In this document: positions 35,700 through 44,106 of the stretch, piece by piece
Layout of the letters: every line of letters starts with the position of its first letter
Numbering within the stretch: the stretch's first letter is position 1
Source: Falsiroseomonas stagni DSM 19981
Lineage (GTDB): Bacteria; Pseudomonadota; Alphaproteobacteria; Acetobacterales; Acetobacteraceae
Assembly (NCBI RefSeq): GCF_900114315.1
Contig: NZ_FOSQ01000015.1
Location: 58,135 to 122,134, forward strand
Length of the DNA: 64,000 nt
Direction: 5' to 3'
The notes under the pieces: generated by a model
The model's database searches: none
Seen by the model: the letters and a program-made list of their open reading frames with translations, nothing else
What the model was told of the DNA's origin: nothing
Program-made: the position numbers and the translations under genes

Positions 35700-36884
35700 A
35701 TGGCCTGGCTGCATGAGGCATGCTGGGACGGCATGCGCGCCCCGCCGGCCGCCGCGCCGCCCTGCCGCTGCTGCGGCCTGGCGCTGGAGGAGGTGGTCGC
35801 CGATCTCGGCCTGGCGCCGCTGGATGCGGCACCGGCGCCGCCGGGGGGCGGCCTGTCCTGCCACCCGCTGCGGCTGATGGTCTGTTCGGATTGCCGCCTG
35901 GTCCAGCTGCCGCATCCCGCGCCTTCCGTGGCGCTGCCGCCTTCGGCGCCCTGGCAGGCCGAAGGCTTCGCGGCCGCCATGGTGGCGGCGCTGCGGCTGG
36001 ATGCCTGGACGCCGGTGGCGGAGATCGGGCCGGGCGCCATGCTGCCCGCCCTCGCGCGCCGCGGTGTGCCCGTCATGCAGCAGCAGGCCGGCGGATTCTC
36101 CATCGACCAGGCGCGCCGCCTGCGGGCGGAGGGGCTGGAACCCGCGCTGCTGCTGGTGCCGGATGCGATGGCGGAAGCGCCTTCCCTGCACGCGCTGGCG
36201 GCGGGGCTGCGCGAATTCCTGGCGCCTGGCGGCGTGCTGATGCTGGACGTGCCGTCGCTGCAACGGATGATGGAAGGCAGGCGGATCGACCGGATCCGGC
36301 ACGGCCTGCTGTCCTGGTTCACGCTGGCGACGGCGGAGATGGTGCTGGCGCAGCACGGGCTGGTGATCTTCGATGCCGTCGCCACCGGGCGCGACGGCGG
36401 CGGACTGCGGCTGCTGGCGCGCCATGCGGAGGATCGCGGCAAGCCGCTGACCCCGGCGATCGAGGCCCTGCGCCGCCGCGAGGCATCGGCCGGCCTGCCG
36501 GGGGCCGATGCCTATCGCGCCTTCGCCGTCCAGCTTGTGGAGGCCAAATGCGCGCTGCTGGATTTCCTCGTCGGCGTCCAGCGCGCGGGGCAACGCGTCA
36601 TCGGGATCGGCGTGCCGCCAGCCTCCACCACGCTGCTGACGTGGTGCGGGATCGGCCCCGAATTGCTGGCCTTCACGATCGATGACGACCCCGCCCGGCA
36701 GGGGATGATGCTTGCCGGCACCAGCATCCCGATCCGTCCGCCGGCGGCGCTGGACCAGGCGAAGCCCGATTTCGTGCTGTTGCTGGCCGATGCGTCGGCG
36801 GCGCAACTGGCCTGCCGCCTGCCGGGCATCCGCGCCTGGGGCGGCCGCTTCGTCGTGCCTCTTCCCGCCATCGACATCGTCTGA
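35700..36884 (+). CDS. Sugar C-methyltransferase-like protein with degenerate active site
   Basis: A 394-residue protein with the layout of NDP-hexose C-methyltransferases: an N-terminal zinc-binding part (CRCCG and later CSDC), a central methyltransferase fold (VAEIGPGAMLPALA) and a C-terminal domain (VIGIGVPPASTTLL, GIGPELLAFTIDDDPARQG). The stretch that normally reads DTIYHEHxSYF, which supplies catalytic residues, reads IDRIRHGLLSWF here, losing the Tyr, Glu and second His. The SAM-binding loop is also atypical. It follows rfbF by 11 bp and precedes the epimerase by 11 bp. It may have lost methylation or catalyse something else on a CDP-sugar. Confidence 0.75.
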   Translation: MAWLHEACWDGMRAPPAAAPPCRCCGLALEEVVADLGLAPLDAAPAPPGGGLSCHPLRLMVCSDCRLVQLPHPAPSVALPPSAPWQAEGFAAAMVAALRLDAWTPVAEIGPGAMLPALARRGVPVMQQQAGGFSIDQARRLRAEGLEPALLLVPDAMAEAPSLHALAAGLREFLAPGGVLMLDVPSLQRMMEGRRIDRIRHGLLSWFTLATAEMVLAQHGLVIFDAVATGRDGGGLRLLARHAEDRGKPLTPAIEALRRREASAGLPGADAYRAFAVQLVEAKCALLDFLVGVQRAGQRVIGIGVPPASTTLLTWCGIGPELLAFTIDDDPARQGMMLAGTSIPIRPPAALDQAKPDFVLLLADASAAQLACRLPGIRAWGGRFVVPLPAIDIV

Positions 36885-36895
36885 GGAAGACCTCC

Positions 36896-37987
36896 ATGCG
36901 CATCCTCATCACCGGCAACATGGGCTATGTCGGGCCCGTGGTCGCGGCGCATCTGCGCGCGACGCTGCCCGGCGCCACGCTGGTCGGCTACGACGCCGCC
37001 TTCTTCGCGGATTGCCTGACGACGACGGAAGGCCTGCCGGAATCGCTGCTGGACGCGCAGCATTTCGGCGATGTGCGGGACCTGCCCGCGTCGCTGCTGC
37101 GGGATGTGGACGCCGTGGTGCACCTGGCCGCCATCTCCAACGACCCGATGGGCCTGCGGTATGAGGCGCCCACGGCGGAGATCAATGCCCGCGCCTCGCT
37201 CCGCCTGGCGGCGCTGGCCGGGGAGGCGGGGGTGCGCCATTTCGTCTTCGCCTCCTCCTGCTCCATCTACGGCTTCGCGGAAGGCGGGCCGAGGCGGGAG
37301 GATGACGCGCTGAACCCGCTGACCGCCTATGCCCGCAGCAAGGTGGCGACCGAGGAAGCGCTGCACGCCATGGCGCCACGCGACATGACCGTGACCTGCC
37401 TGCGCTTCGCGACGGCCTGCGGCGCATCGCCGCGCACGCGGCTCGACCTGGTGCTGAACGATTTCGTCGCGGGCGCGCTGGCGAATGGGGAGATCAGCGT
37501 GCTGTCGGACGGCACGCCCTGGCGCCCGCTGATCGAGGTGCGGGACATGGCGCGCGCCGTCGCATGGGCGATCGGCCGCGATGCCGCCGCGGGGGGACAG
37601 GTGCTGTCCGTCAATGCGGGATCGGATGGCTGGAACCTGCAGGTGAAGGATCTGGCGGAGGCCTGCGTGGCCGCGATCCCCGGCACGCGGCTGTCCATCA
37701 ATGCCGATGCGCCGCCTGACAAGCGGAGCTACCGCGTCGATTTCGGGCTGTTCCGCCGCCTGGCGCCGGACCACCAGCCGCGCATCGGCGTGGCGGAGGC
37801 GATCCAGGGGCTGCGCGACGGGCTGGCCGCCATCGGCTTCGCCGACCGGCACTACCGCGAGGGGCGCTTCATCCGGCTGCGCGTGCTGGATGCGCTGCGC
37901 AGCCGCGGGCGGATCGACGGCGATCTGCGCCGGCAGTCCGGGACCGTGGCGCAGCCCGCGAATGAGGTCGTGGCCAGCGCGGCCTGA
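36896..37987 (+). CDS. NAD-dependent nucleotide-sugar epimerase/dehydratase
   Basis: A 363-residue extended SDR. It has an N-terminal GNMGYVG cofactor loop, DVVVHLAA-type strand (DAVVHLAAISNDP), SSCSIYG with the catalytic serine, and YARSK with the Tyr-Lys pair. These enzymes epimerise, reduce or dehydrate nucleotide-bound sugars. GGAAG lies upstream of the ATG at 36896. It is the last gene of the rfbF run and converges with paralogue B across 3 bp. A tail of about 50 residues after the normal SDR end is rich in arginine. The exact reaction is unknown. Confidence 0.87.
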   Translation: MRILITGNMGYVGPVVAAHLRATLPGATLVGYDAAFFADCLTTTEGLPESLLDAQHFGDVRDLPASLLRDVDAVVHLAAISNDPMGLRYEAPTAEINARASLRLAALAGEAGVRHFVFASSCSIYGFAEGGPRREDDALNPLTAYARSKVATEEALHAMAPRDMTVTCLRFATACGASPRTRLDLVLNDFVAGALANGEISVLSDGTPWRPLIEVRDMARAVAWAIGRDAAAGGQVLSVNAGSDGWNLQVKDLAEACVAAIPGTRLSINADAPPDKRSYRVDFGLFRRLAPDHQPRIGVAEAIQGLRDGLAAIGFADRHYREGRFIRLRVLDALRSRGRIDGDLRRQSGTVAQPANEVVASAA

Positions 37988-37990
37988 TCC

Positions 37991-38923
37991 TCAGCCCGGC
38001 GCCGGTCCACCCCGGCGCCGGGCGATCCAGTCCCGCAGCGCGCGGCGCTTCGCGCCGGCGATGATGCGCCATTCGCGGAAACCCGCGCCGATCTCGTCCT
38101 TCCAGTGCCAGGGCTTCACCGGATGCCACAGCGTGTCCCGCCGCGTGCCGGCGCGGTACATCGCGGGCTTCGCGAAGAAGGTGCCGGGGGCCAGGTAGAA
38201 CTGCGCGGCGCTGGTGGCGGCGGAGGTGTAGAAGCGCCGCGCATTGCCGGGCGCGACGAAGGGGCCCTCTCCGCCGATATCCTCGATGGCAAAGCCGCGC
38301 AGCCGCGCCAGCGTGGACCAGGTGGCCTCCAGATGCCCGCCGAAGCCAGCGGCATAGGCCGCGTCCATCGTGCGGAACATGCGCTGGCTGACGCGGAACA
38401 GCGGCAGGAAGGCGGCGGTCGCGGCCTCCGCCAGCCGCTCCGGCGTCTCGATCCCGGCCAGCGAGGGCCAGCACACCCAATGCGGGTCGTGGTCGCGCGT
38501 GCGGACGCAGGTGGTGAGGAGATCCGCGTCGCTGGCCTCGAACGCATCGAAGAAGCGGGACCAGCGGCCGGTGAAGGCGACGTCGTATTCCATCACCCAG
38601 CAGCGGTCGAAATCCGGCATCGCGCGCATGGCGTGCAGCGGGATCAGGTCGCAATGACCGCCGCCCCACAGCTCCCACGCCCGGCCCGTCCAGTCCGCCG
38701 CCGCGGTCTTTCGGGGATAGGGCATGGCGCGCAGCGCATCGGTGCGGACGATGTGGTGCGGATGGCGCGCGAGGCGCGGCGGCACGGGCGCGCCGGGCGG
38801 CAGGTGCATCAGCACGCGGCAATCGAAATGGGCGGGCGCCTCCGCCACCAGGCGACGGAAGGCGCGTGCCGCCCCGGCGTCGAAGTAGTGCGTCTGCAGC
38901 AGCAGCAGCGTGCGGGCCGGCAT
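37991..38923 (-). CDS. Uncharacterised glycan-cluster protein, paralogue B
   Basis: A 310-residue soluble protein homologous over its whole length to the product of 33731-34666. Shared blocks are LPPGAPVPPRLA, PHHIVR, WVMEYDVAFTGRWSRF, WPSLAG, GGHLEATW, LAPGT and LWHPVKP. No family was recognised with certainty. The conserved EYDV and the position inside a sugar-nucleotide cluster suggest carbohydrate handling. GGAGGA lies upstream of the start at 38923. It follows the flippase gene by 19 bp on the same strand, so the two are probably cotranscribed. The two paralogues flank rfbF, the methyltransferase-like gene and the epimerase. Confidence 0.6.
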   Translation of the reverse strand: MPARTLLLLQTHYFDAGAARAFRRLVAEAPAHFDCRVLMHLPPGAPVPPRLARHPHHIVRTDALRAMPYPRKTAAADWTGRAWELWGGGHCDLIPLHAMRAMPDFDRCWVMEYDVAFTGRWSRFFDAFEASDADLLTTCVRTRDHDPHWVCWPSLAGIETPERLAEAATAAFLPLFRVSQRMFRTMDAAYAAGFGGHLEATWSTLARLRGFAIEDIGGEGPFVAPGNARRFYTSAATSAAQFYLAPGTFFAKPAMYRAGTRRDTLWHPVKPWHWKDEIGAGFREWRIIAGAKRRALRDWIARRRGGPAPG

Positions 38924-38942
38924 GGGGACGAAATCCTCCGGG

Positions 38943-40421
38943 CTATTCGGCGGCGACCAGGCCGGCGCGGCGGGACAGGGCGCGCGGCAGGCGACCGCGC
39001 AGCATCATCCAGGCCACCGCGCCATAGACGCTGGCGCCCAGCGCCGCGGCCGCCAGCAGCTCCGCCATCGCGGAGAGCTGCAGCGTGAGTTCCAGCGCGA
39101 TGACGGTGGCGGCCAGCGCGCCCGTCGCCACCAGGGCAGGCGCGATGCGCGCCAGCAGCCAGGTCAGCGGACGATCGACCTCCCGCAGCACCATCCAGGT
39201 CAGGATCGGCGGCATGATGAGGGCCTGGGACGCCCAGGCGAGGGCGACGCCGGCCGGGGTGGCGGGCTGGAAGATCGCCAGCGCCGTCAGCGGGATGATG
39301 GTGGCCGCCGCCGCGACCGTCACGTTCCGCTTCGGCTTGCCGCGCGCCACGAACAGGCTGGTCGTGTCGCCATGGATGAAGGTAACGACGGCGCTGAGCC
39401 CCACGATCTGCGCGGCATGGGCGGTCTGGTACCAGGCGGGGCCGAGCAGCGCCTGCACCAGGTCCGGCGCCGTCAGCGCGATGCCGGCGGCCAGCGGCAT
39501 GCCGAGCAGCGCCTGCAACTGCGCGAGGTCCCCGAAGGCTTCCGCCTGTGCGTGGTCATCCCCCTGCAGGCCGCAGAGCCGCGGCATGGCGATGCGCGAT
39601 GTCGCCTGCCACACCATCACGAGTGCGGCATCCAGCATCCGGAAGGCGAAGTGGCAGACGGCCAGCACCGCCTCCGTGGTCACGAGGCCGAGCGCCAGCA
39701 GGAACAGCCGGTAGCGCCCGACCATGACGAAGACCGCCAGCACCTGCGGCCCGGCGATGGGCCACAGCGCGGCCAGCGATGCGCGGTCGATGGCGGGGCG
39801 TGCGGCGAAGCGGCCGAGGAAGGCCATCAGCAGGAAGCTGGTGATGGTCGCGATCACCTGGTTGCCGATCATCGCCCAGGGGCCGTAGCCCTGCGCCGCC
39901 AGGCCGAGCCCCACGGCCAGCGCCAGCGGCTGGCCCAGCAGCACCCGCGCCGCCAGCAGCTTGAAGCGCTGCTGCCGCAGCACGAGGCCGGAGGCACAGC
40001 CCGAGAAGGCGGAAAGCGGCAGCAGCGGCGCCAGGGTCAGCGCCAGCGCCGTCACGGCCGGCGCATCCGCCGAACTCGCCAGGAAAGGCGCGCCGGCCGC
40101 CAGGATCAGCGCCGCCGCGCAACCCACCAGCGTGGCGCCGATCAGCGCGCTGCCGGCATGCTGCGGAGTCAGTCTCGGGTGCTGTACCACCGCATCCGTG
40201 AACAGCGTGGCGCCGGCGACATCCAGCAGCATGAAGGCCGCGATCGCCACCATGCCGGTGCCGGTGGCCTCCGGGCCGATCACGCGGCCGATGACGAGCA
40301 TCGACAGCAGGGAGAACACGGCGGAGGTCGCCGTCTCCGCCAGGACCCAGGTGGGGGAGCGGGAGGCTGGGAGTCGCAGGGCGGTATTCCTTGGCAGGGG
40401 GCGGCGATTTGTGCAGTGCAA
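38943..40421 (-). CDS. Polysaccharide flippase (Wzx-like, MATE/MOP fold)
   Basis: A protein of about 492 residues with 12 or more hydrophobic helices, of the oligosaccharide flippase family that moves lipid-linked glycans across the inner membrane. The opening SPTWVLAETATSAVFSLLS and the FTDAVVQHPRLTPQHAGSA motif are typical. The start is uncertain: no ATG lies close to the first helix. TTG 40421 is used here; CTG 40379 has AAGGAA 6 bp upstream and could be the true one. It is divergent from the phosphodiesterase gene and cotranscribed with paralogue B. It points to export of the glycan made by this cluster. Confidence 0.82.
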   Translation of the reverse strand: MHCTNRRPLPRNTALRLPASRSPTWVLAETATSAVFSLLSMLVIGRVIGPEATGTGMVAIAAFMLLDVAGATLFTDAVVQHPRLTPQHAGSALIGATLVGCAAALILAAGAPFLASSADAPAVTALALTLAPLLPLSAFSGCASGLVLRQQRFKLLAARVLLGQPLALAVGLGLAAQGYGPWAMIGNQVIATITSFLLMAFLGRFAARPAIDRASLAALWPIAGPQVLAVFVMVGRYRLFLLALGLVTTEAVLAVCHFAFRMLDAALVMVWQATSRIAMPRLCGLQGDDHAQAEAFGDLAQLQALLGMPLAAGIALTAPDLVQALLGPAWYQTAHAAQIVGLSAVVTFIHGDTTSLFVARGKPKRNVTVAAAATIIPLTALAIFQPATPAGVALAWASQALIMPPILTWMVLREVDRPLTWLLARIAPALVATGALAATVIALELTLQLSAMAELLAAAALGASVYGAVAWMMLRGRLPRALSRRAGLVAAE

Positions 40422-40544
40422 TATGGCGGCTCTGCCGACACGCGCTGCTGACAACTCCGTGCCCCGGCCTAGCGCGAAGGGACGGTAACGGTTCCCGGAC
40501 CCCGGGGCTGGATTTCGCCGCGCGCCCGCGCCAGCATCCGCGCC

Positions 40545-41291
40545 ATGCCACACCGCACCCTGATCGCCGCCCATCGGGGCGGCCTTTTCCTCTGGCCCGA
40601 GAACAGCGCCCGGGCCTTCCGCGAATCCGCCACCCTCGCGGTGGAACAGGCGGAATGCGACGTGCATCTCTCCGCGGATGGGGAGGTAATCGTGATGCAT
40701 GACGCGACGCTGGACCGCACCACCGACACGCGCGGCCCGGTTTCCGCCCGCAGCGCCGCCGAACTGTCACGCGTTCGCGTGCGCGGAACGGCGGGGGAGG
40801 CGCCGCCGACGCTGGCTGACTATCTCGACATCCTGGCGCCATCCGCGGTGGCGCCGCGGATCGAGATCAAGGTGGATGCGAACAACCGCCCCCATCCCGG
40901 CATCGTGCCCAAGGTGATGGCGACGCTGGATGCCAGCGGGCAGCGGGCGCGCAGCTGGATCATCGGCTTCCAGGCGGAGACGATGGCGGAGGCGCAGCAG
41001 GCCGGGGGCCTGGCGGGCGTCGCCTGGCTGTCCGAACTCTCCACGCTGCGCGACATCGGCCTGGACGGCATCATCGCGGTGGCGAAGCATCACGGCTTTC
41101 CCGAGATCGGCGTGACGGAAGGCGTGATCGACGCCGAATTCCTGGCGCGCTGCCGCGCGGCGGGGCTGGGGGTGGGGACGTGGGGCGCCAACCACGCGCC
41201 GAGCATCCGCCGGATGCTCGACATCGGCGTCGACATCTTCGCGACCGACGATCCGCCGCTGGCGATCCGCCTGCGCGACGGCGGCGCCTGA
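40545..41291 (+). CDS. Glycerophosphodiester phosphodiesterase
   Basis: A 248-residue GDPD TIM-barrel enzyme. It hydrolyses glycerophosphodiesters from phospholipid turnover to glycerol-3-phosphate and an alcohol, using a divalent metal. Signature residues are AHRGGLFLWPENSARAF at the N-terminus with the catalytic His-Arg, ECDVHLSADGEVIVMHD with metal ligands and second histidine, and RIEIKVD. It lacks a signal peptide, so it is cytosolic like UgpQ. The C-terminus (VDIFATDDPPLAIRL) is complete. It is a single gene, divergent from the flippase, with a small hairpin 18 bp past its stop. Confidence 0.92.
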   Translation: MPHRTLIAAHRGGLFLWPENSARAFRESATLAVEQAECDVHLSADGEVIVMHDATLDRTTDTRGPVSARSAAELSRVRVRGTAGEAPPTLADYLDILAPSAVAPRIEIKVDANNRPHPGIVPKVMATLDASGQRARSWIIGFQAETMAEAQQAGGLAGVAWLSELSTLRDIGLDGIIAVAKHHGFPEIGVTEGVIDAEFLARCRAAGLGVGTWGANHAPSIRRMLDIGVDIFATDDPPLAIRLRDGGA

Positions 41292-41308
41292 ACATGTCTC
41301 AGCAAACG

Positions 41309-41323
41309 GGCAGCGAGTCTGCC
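41309..41323. terminator. Small hairpin after the phosphodiesterase gene
   Basis: GGCAG (41309-41313) and CTGCC (41319-41323) form a short stem with a 5-nt loop, 18 bp past the stop and upstream of the transporter operon. No T-run follows, so termination is only a possibility. Confidence 0.25.
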
Positions 41324-41404
41324 ATGGTGTAACGGGTTGCGGCTTGCCGCGCCGCATGCGTAAGCTTCGCCCCAAGGAGACGAACCAGGGGGGGACACGG
41401 CGGC

Positions 41405-42214
41405 GTGGCCGACGAGGATCCGATTCTGTCGGCGGAGGGCGTGAGCCTTCGCTTCGGCGGCGTGAAGGCGCTGACCGACGTCTCCTTCAGCGTCCGCAAG
41501 GGCGAGGTCTTCTCCATCATCGGCCCGAACGGCGCGGGCAAGACCTCCATGGTCAATTGCGTCTCCGGCCGGTATCGCCCGACCGAGGGGCGCATCCTGT
41601 TCGATGGGCAGGACATCACGAAGCTGGGGCCGAACCGGCGCGCGGGGCTCGGCATCGGGCGCACCTTCCAGAACCTGGCGCTGTTCGGGCATATGAGCGT
41701 GCTCGACAACATCATGGTCGGCCGCCACCATCTGCTGAAGGCCGGCTTCCTGCGCGGCATGATGTATTGGTGGGGCGGCGCGCAGCGCGAGGAACTGGCC
41801 CATCGCGCGGAGGTCGAGGAGATCATCGACTTCCTCGAGATCCAGCATGTGCGCAAGGCGCAGGCGGGCACCCTTCCATATGGTCTTCGCAAGCGCGTGG
41901 AACTGGCGCGCGCCGTCGCGCTGAAGCCGAAGCTGATCCTGCTGGATGAGCCGATGGCGGGCATGAACCTGGAGGAGAAGGAGGACATGGCCCGCTTCAT
42001 CCTGGACCTCAACCAGGAATGGGGCATGACCGTGCTGATGATCGAGCACGACATGGGCGTGGTGATGGACATTTCCCATCGTGTCATGGTGCTCGACTTC
42101 GGGCGCAAGATCGCGGAGGGCCTGCCGGAGGAGGTGATGGCGCATCCGCAGGTGCGGCGCGCCTATCTCGGCGTGGACGATGAGGCGGTGAATCCCGCCG
42201 AGATCGACGCATGA
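41405..42214 (+). CDS. livG: Branched-chain-type ABC transporter ATPase (LivG)
   Basis: A 269-residue ATPase powering import by a HAAT-family transporter. Walker A is GPNGAGKT and Walker B is LLDEPMAG; the Liv-type GRTFQNLALFGHMSVLDNIMVGR is present. The signature motif is unusual, LPYGLRKRVELARA rather than LSYGQQRRLEIARA. It starts at GTG 41405 behind a G-rich ribosome-binding region, and heads an operon of nine genes. The next gene, an acyl-CoA ligase, overlaps it by ATGA, which links import to CoA activation of the substrate. Confidence 0.9.
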   Translation: MADEDPILSAEGVSLRFGGVKALTDVSFSVRKGEVFSIIGPNGAGKTSMVNCVSGRYRPTEGRILFDGQDITKLGPNRRAGLGIGRTFQNLALFGHMSVLDNIMVGRHHLLKAGFLRGMMYWWGGAQREELAHRAEVEEIIDFLEIQHVRKAQAGTLPYGLRKRVELARAVALKPKLILLDEPMAGMNLEEKEDMARFILDLNQEWGMTVLMIEHDMGVVMDISHRVMVLDFGRKIAEGLPEEVMAHPQVRRAYLGVDDEAVNPAEIDA

Positions 42215-44097
42215 CCGACACGCTTCCCCGACTGCTGGCCGACAATGCGGCCAAGCATGGCAACGAGATCGCGCTGCGGGAAAAGCAGTTCGGCATCTGG
42301 CGCAGCTTCACCTGGGCCGACTACCACGCTCGCACGCGGCTGTTCGCGCTGGGGCTGAAGCGCCTCGGCGTCGAGCGGGGCGAGGTGATCGCCCTGATCG
42401 GCGACAACCGGCCGGATTGGGTGATGGGGGAGATCGCGGCCCATGCGCTGGGGTGCCGCAGCCTCGGCATCTATCGCGACGCGCTGGATGAGGAAGTGGC
42501 CTATCTGCTGGCCCATGCCGGCGCCACCATCGTCTTCGCGGAGGATGAGGAGCAGGTCGACAAGCTGCTCGCGGTCTCCGACCAGGTGCCGGGGCTGCGG
42601 CGCATCATCTACAGCGACCCCCGCGGGATGCGGAAGCTGGACGACCCGCGGCTGATGGCGGCGGAGGAATTGTGCAGGATCGGGGCTTCCGAGGACCCTG
42701 CCGATTACGATGCGCTGCTGGCAGCGATGCAGGCGGAGGATATCGCCATCCTCTGCACCACATCGGGCACCACGGCGCGGCCGAAGCTGGCGATGCTGAC
42801 CAGCGGCGCGCTGGTGCGGCATTGCCGGGCCTATCTGAAAGCGGACCCCAAGGGGCCGCAGGACGAATATGTCTCCGTCCTGCCGCTGCCCTGGATCATG
42901 GAGCAGATCTACGTCCTCGGCTGGGGGCTGATCGCGCGCATGAAGGTCAACTTCGTCGAGGAGCCCGAGACGATGATGGCCGATTTCCGGGAGATCGGGC
43001 CCACCTTCGTGCTCTTCGCGCCGCGCGTCTGGGAATCGCTGGCGGCCGAGGTGCGGGCGCGGGTGATGGATGCGAGCCCGCTCAAGCGGAAGATGTTCGA
43101 CCTTGGCATGAAGTTGGGGCTGGAGGCGGTGGCGAAGGGCACGCGGTCCGGCATGGCGGATACGCTGCTGTTCCGCGCGCTGCGGGACCGTCTCGGCTTC
43201 ACCAACCTGACCTCCGCCGCCACGGGCGGCGCGGCGCTGGGGCCGGAGACCTTCCGCTTCTTCCAGGCCATGGGCGTGCCGCTGCGGCAATTGTACGGCC
43301 AGACGGAACTGCTGGGCGCCTATACGCTGCACCGGAAGGGGGAGGTCGATTTCGACACGGTCGGCGTGCCCTTCGACGACAGCGTCGAATTGCGCGTGCA
43401 TGAGCCCGATGCGAATGGCGTGGGAGAGATCGTGACCCGCCATCCCAACATGTTCAGCGGCTATTTCGGCATGGAAGCGCCGGCCGACCTCCGCGATGGC
43501 TGGCTGCATACCGGCGATGCCGGCTATTTCGGCAAGGGCGGGCAGCTGGTCGTTATCGACCGCATCAAGGACATCGCCGAGACATCCGGCGGCGATCGCT
43601 TCAGCCCGCAATACATCGAGAACAAGCTGAAATTCTCGCCCTTCGTGGCGGAGGCGGTGGTGCTGGGCGCGGGGCAGTCGCATTTGGCGGCGATGATCTG
43701 CATCCGCTTCCCCATCGTGAGCAAATGGGCTGAGCGCAACCGCATCGCCTTCACCACCTATTCCGACCTGGCGGCGCGAACGCAGGTGCTGGATTTGCTG
43801 CGGGCGGAGGTGGTGAAGGTGAATGCCACCTTGCCGCCGGCGCAGCGCCTGCGGCAATTCGTGCTGCTCTACAAGGAACTGGATGCGGATGACGAGGAGC
43901 TGACGCGCACGCGCAAGGTGCGCCGCGGCGTCATCGCGCAGAAATACGGCGACATCATCGCGGCGATCTACCGCGGCGACGAACAGATTCCCGTGGATAC
44001 GACGATCGCCTTCCAGGACGGCACGAAGCAGCGCATCCGCACCACCTTGCGCGTGATCGTGACGGATACGGTGGCGCCGGCCATGGCGGCGGAATAG
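42211..44097 (+). CDS. Long-chain-type acyl-CoA ligase (AMP-forming) inside the transporter operon
   Basis: A 628-residue AMP-binding enzyme that activates a carboxylate to acyl-AMP and then acyl-CoA. The phosphate-binding loop reads TSGTTARPKLAM, a variant of TSGTTGxPKG. Also seen are ATGGAALGPETFRF, YGQTELLGAY and the hinge/late region DGWLHTGDAGYFGKGGQLVVIDRIKD. It overlaps livG by ATGA and precedes livH by 9 bp, a linked arrangement in which the ligase may trap imported acids as CoA thioesters. The chain length or aromatic nature of the substrate cannot be told. Confidence 0.88.
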   Translation: MTDTLPRLLADNAAKHGNEIALREKQFGIWRSFTWADYHARTRLFALGLKRLGVERGEVIALIGDNRPDWVMGEIAAHALGCRSLGIYRDALDEEVAYLLAHAGATIVFAEDEEQVDKLLAVSDQVPGLRRIIYSDPRGMRKLDDPRLMAAEELCRIGASEDPADYDALLAAMQAEDIAILCTTSGTTARPKLAMLTSGALVRHCRAYLKADPKGPQDEYVSVLPLPWIMEQIYVLGWGLIARMKVNFVEEPETMMADFREIGPTFVLFAPRVWESLAAEVRARVMDASPLKRKMFDLGMKLGLEAVAKGTRSGMADTLLFRALRDRLGFTNLTSAATGGAALGPETFRFFQAMGVPLRQLYGQTELLGAYTLHRKGEVDFDTVGVPFDDSVELRVHEPDANGVGEIVTRHPNMFSGYFGMEAPADLRDGWLHTGDAGYFGKGGQLVVIDRIKDIAETSGGDRFSPQYIENKLKFSPFVAEAVVLGAGQSHLAAMICIRFPIVSKWAERNRIAFTTYSDLAARTQVLDLLRAEVVKVNATLPPAQRLRQFVLLYKELDADDEELTRTRKVRRGVIAQKYGDIIAAIYRGDEQIPVDTTIAFQDGTKQRIRTTLRVIVTDTVAPAMAAE

Positions 44098-44106
44098 GGG
44101 GCGACG

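Noticed and set aside
35700..36884. Possible pseudogene call for the methyltransferase-like gene
   Set aside because: The frame is complete, packed between its neighbours with 11-bp spacers, and keeps zinc-binding cysteines and the C-terminal domain, so degeneration of the active site is better read as change of function.
40421..40700. Upstream extension of the flippase to the ATG at 40700
   Set aside because: It would overlap the divergent phosphodiesterase gene by over 150 bp and add an Arg/Gly-rich segment unlike any flippase N-terminus.
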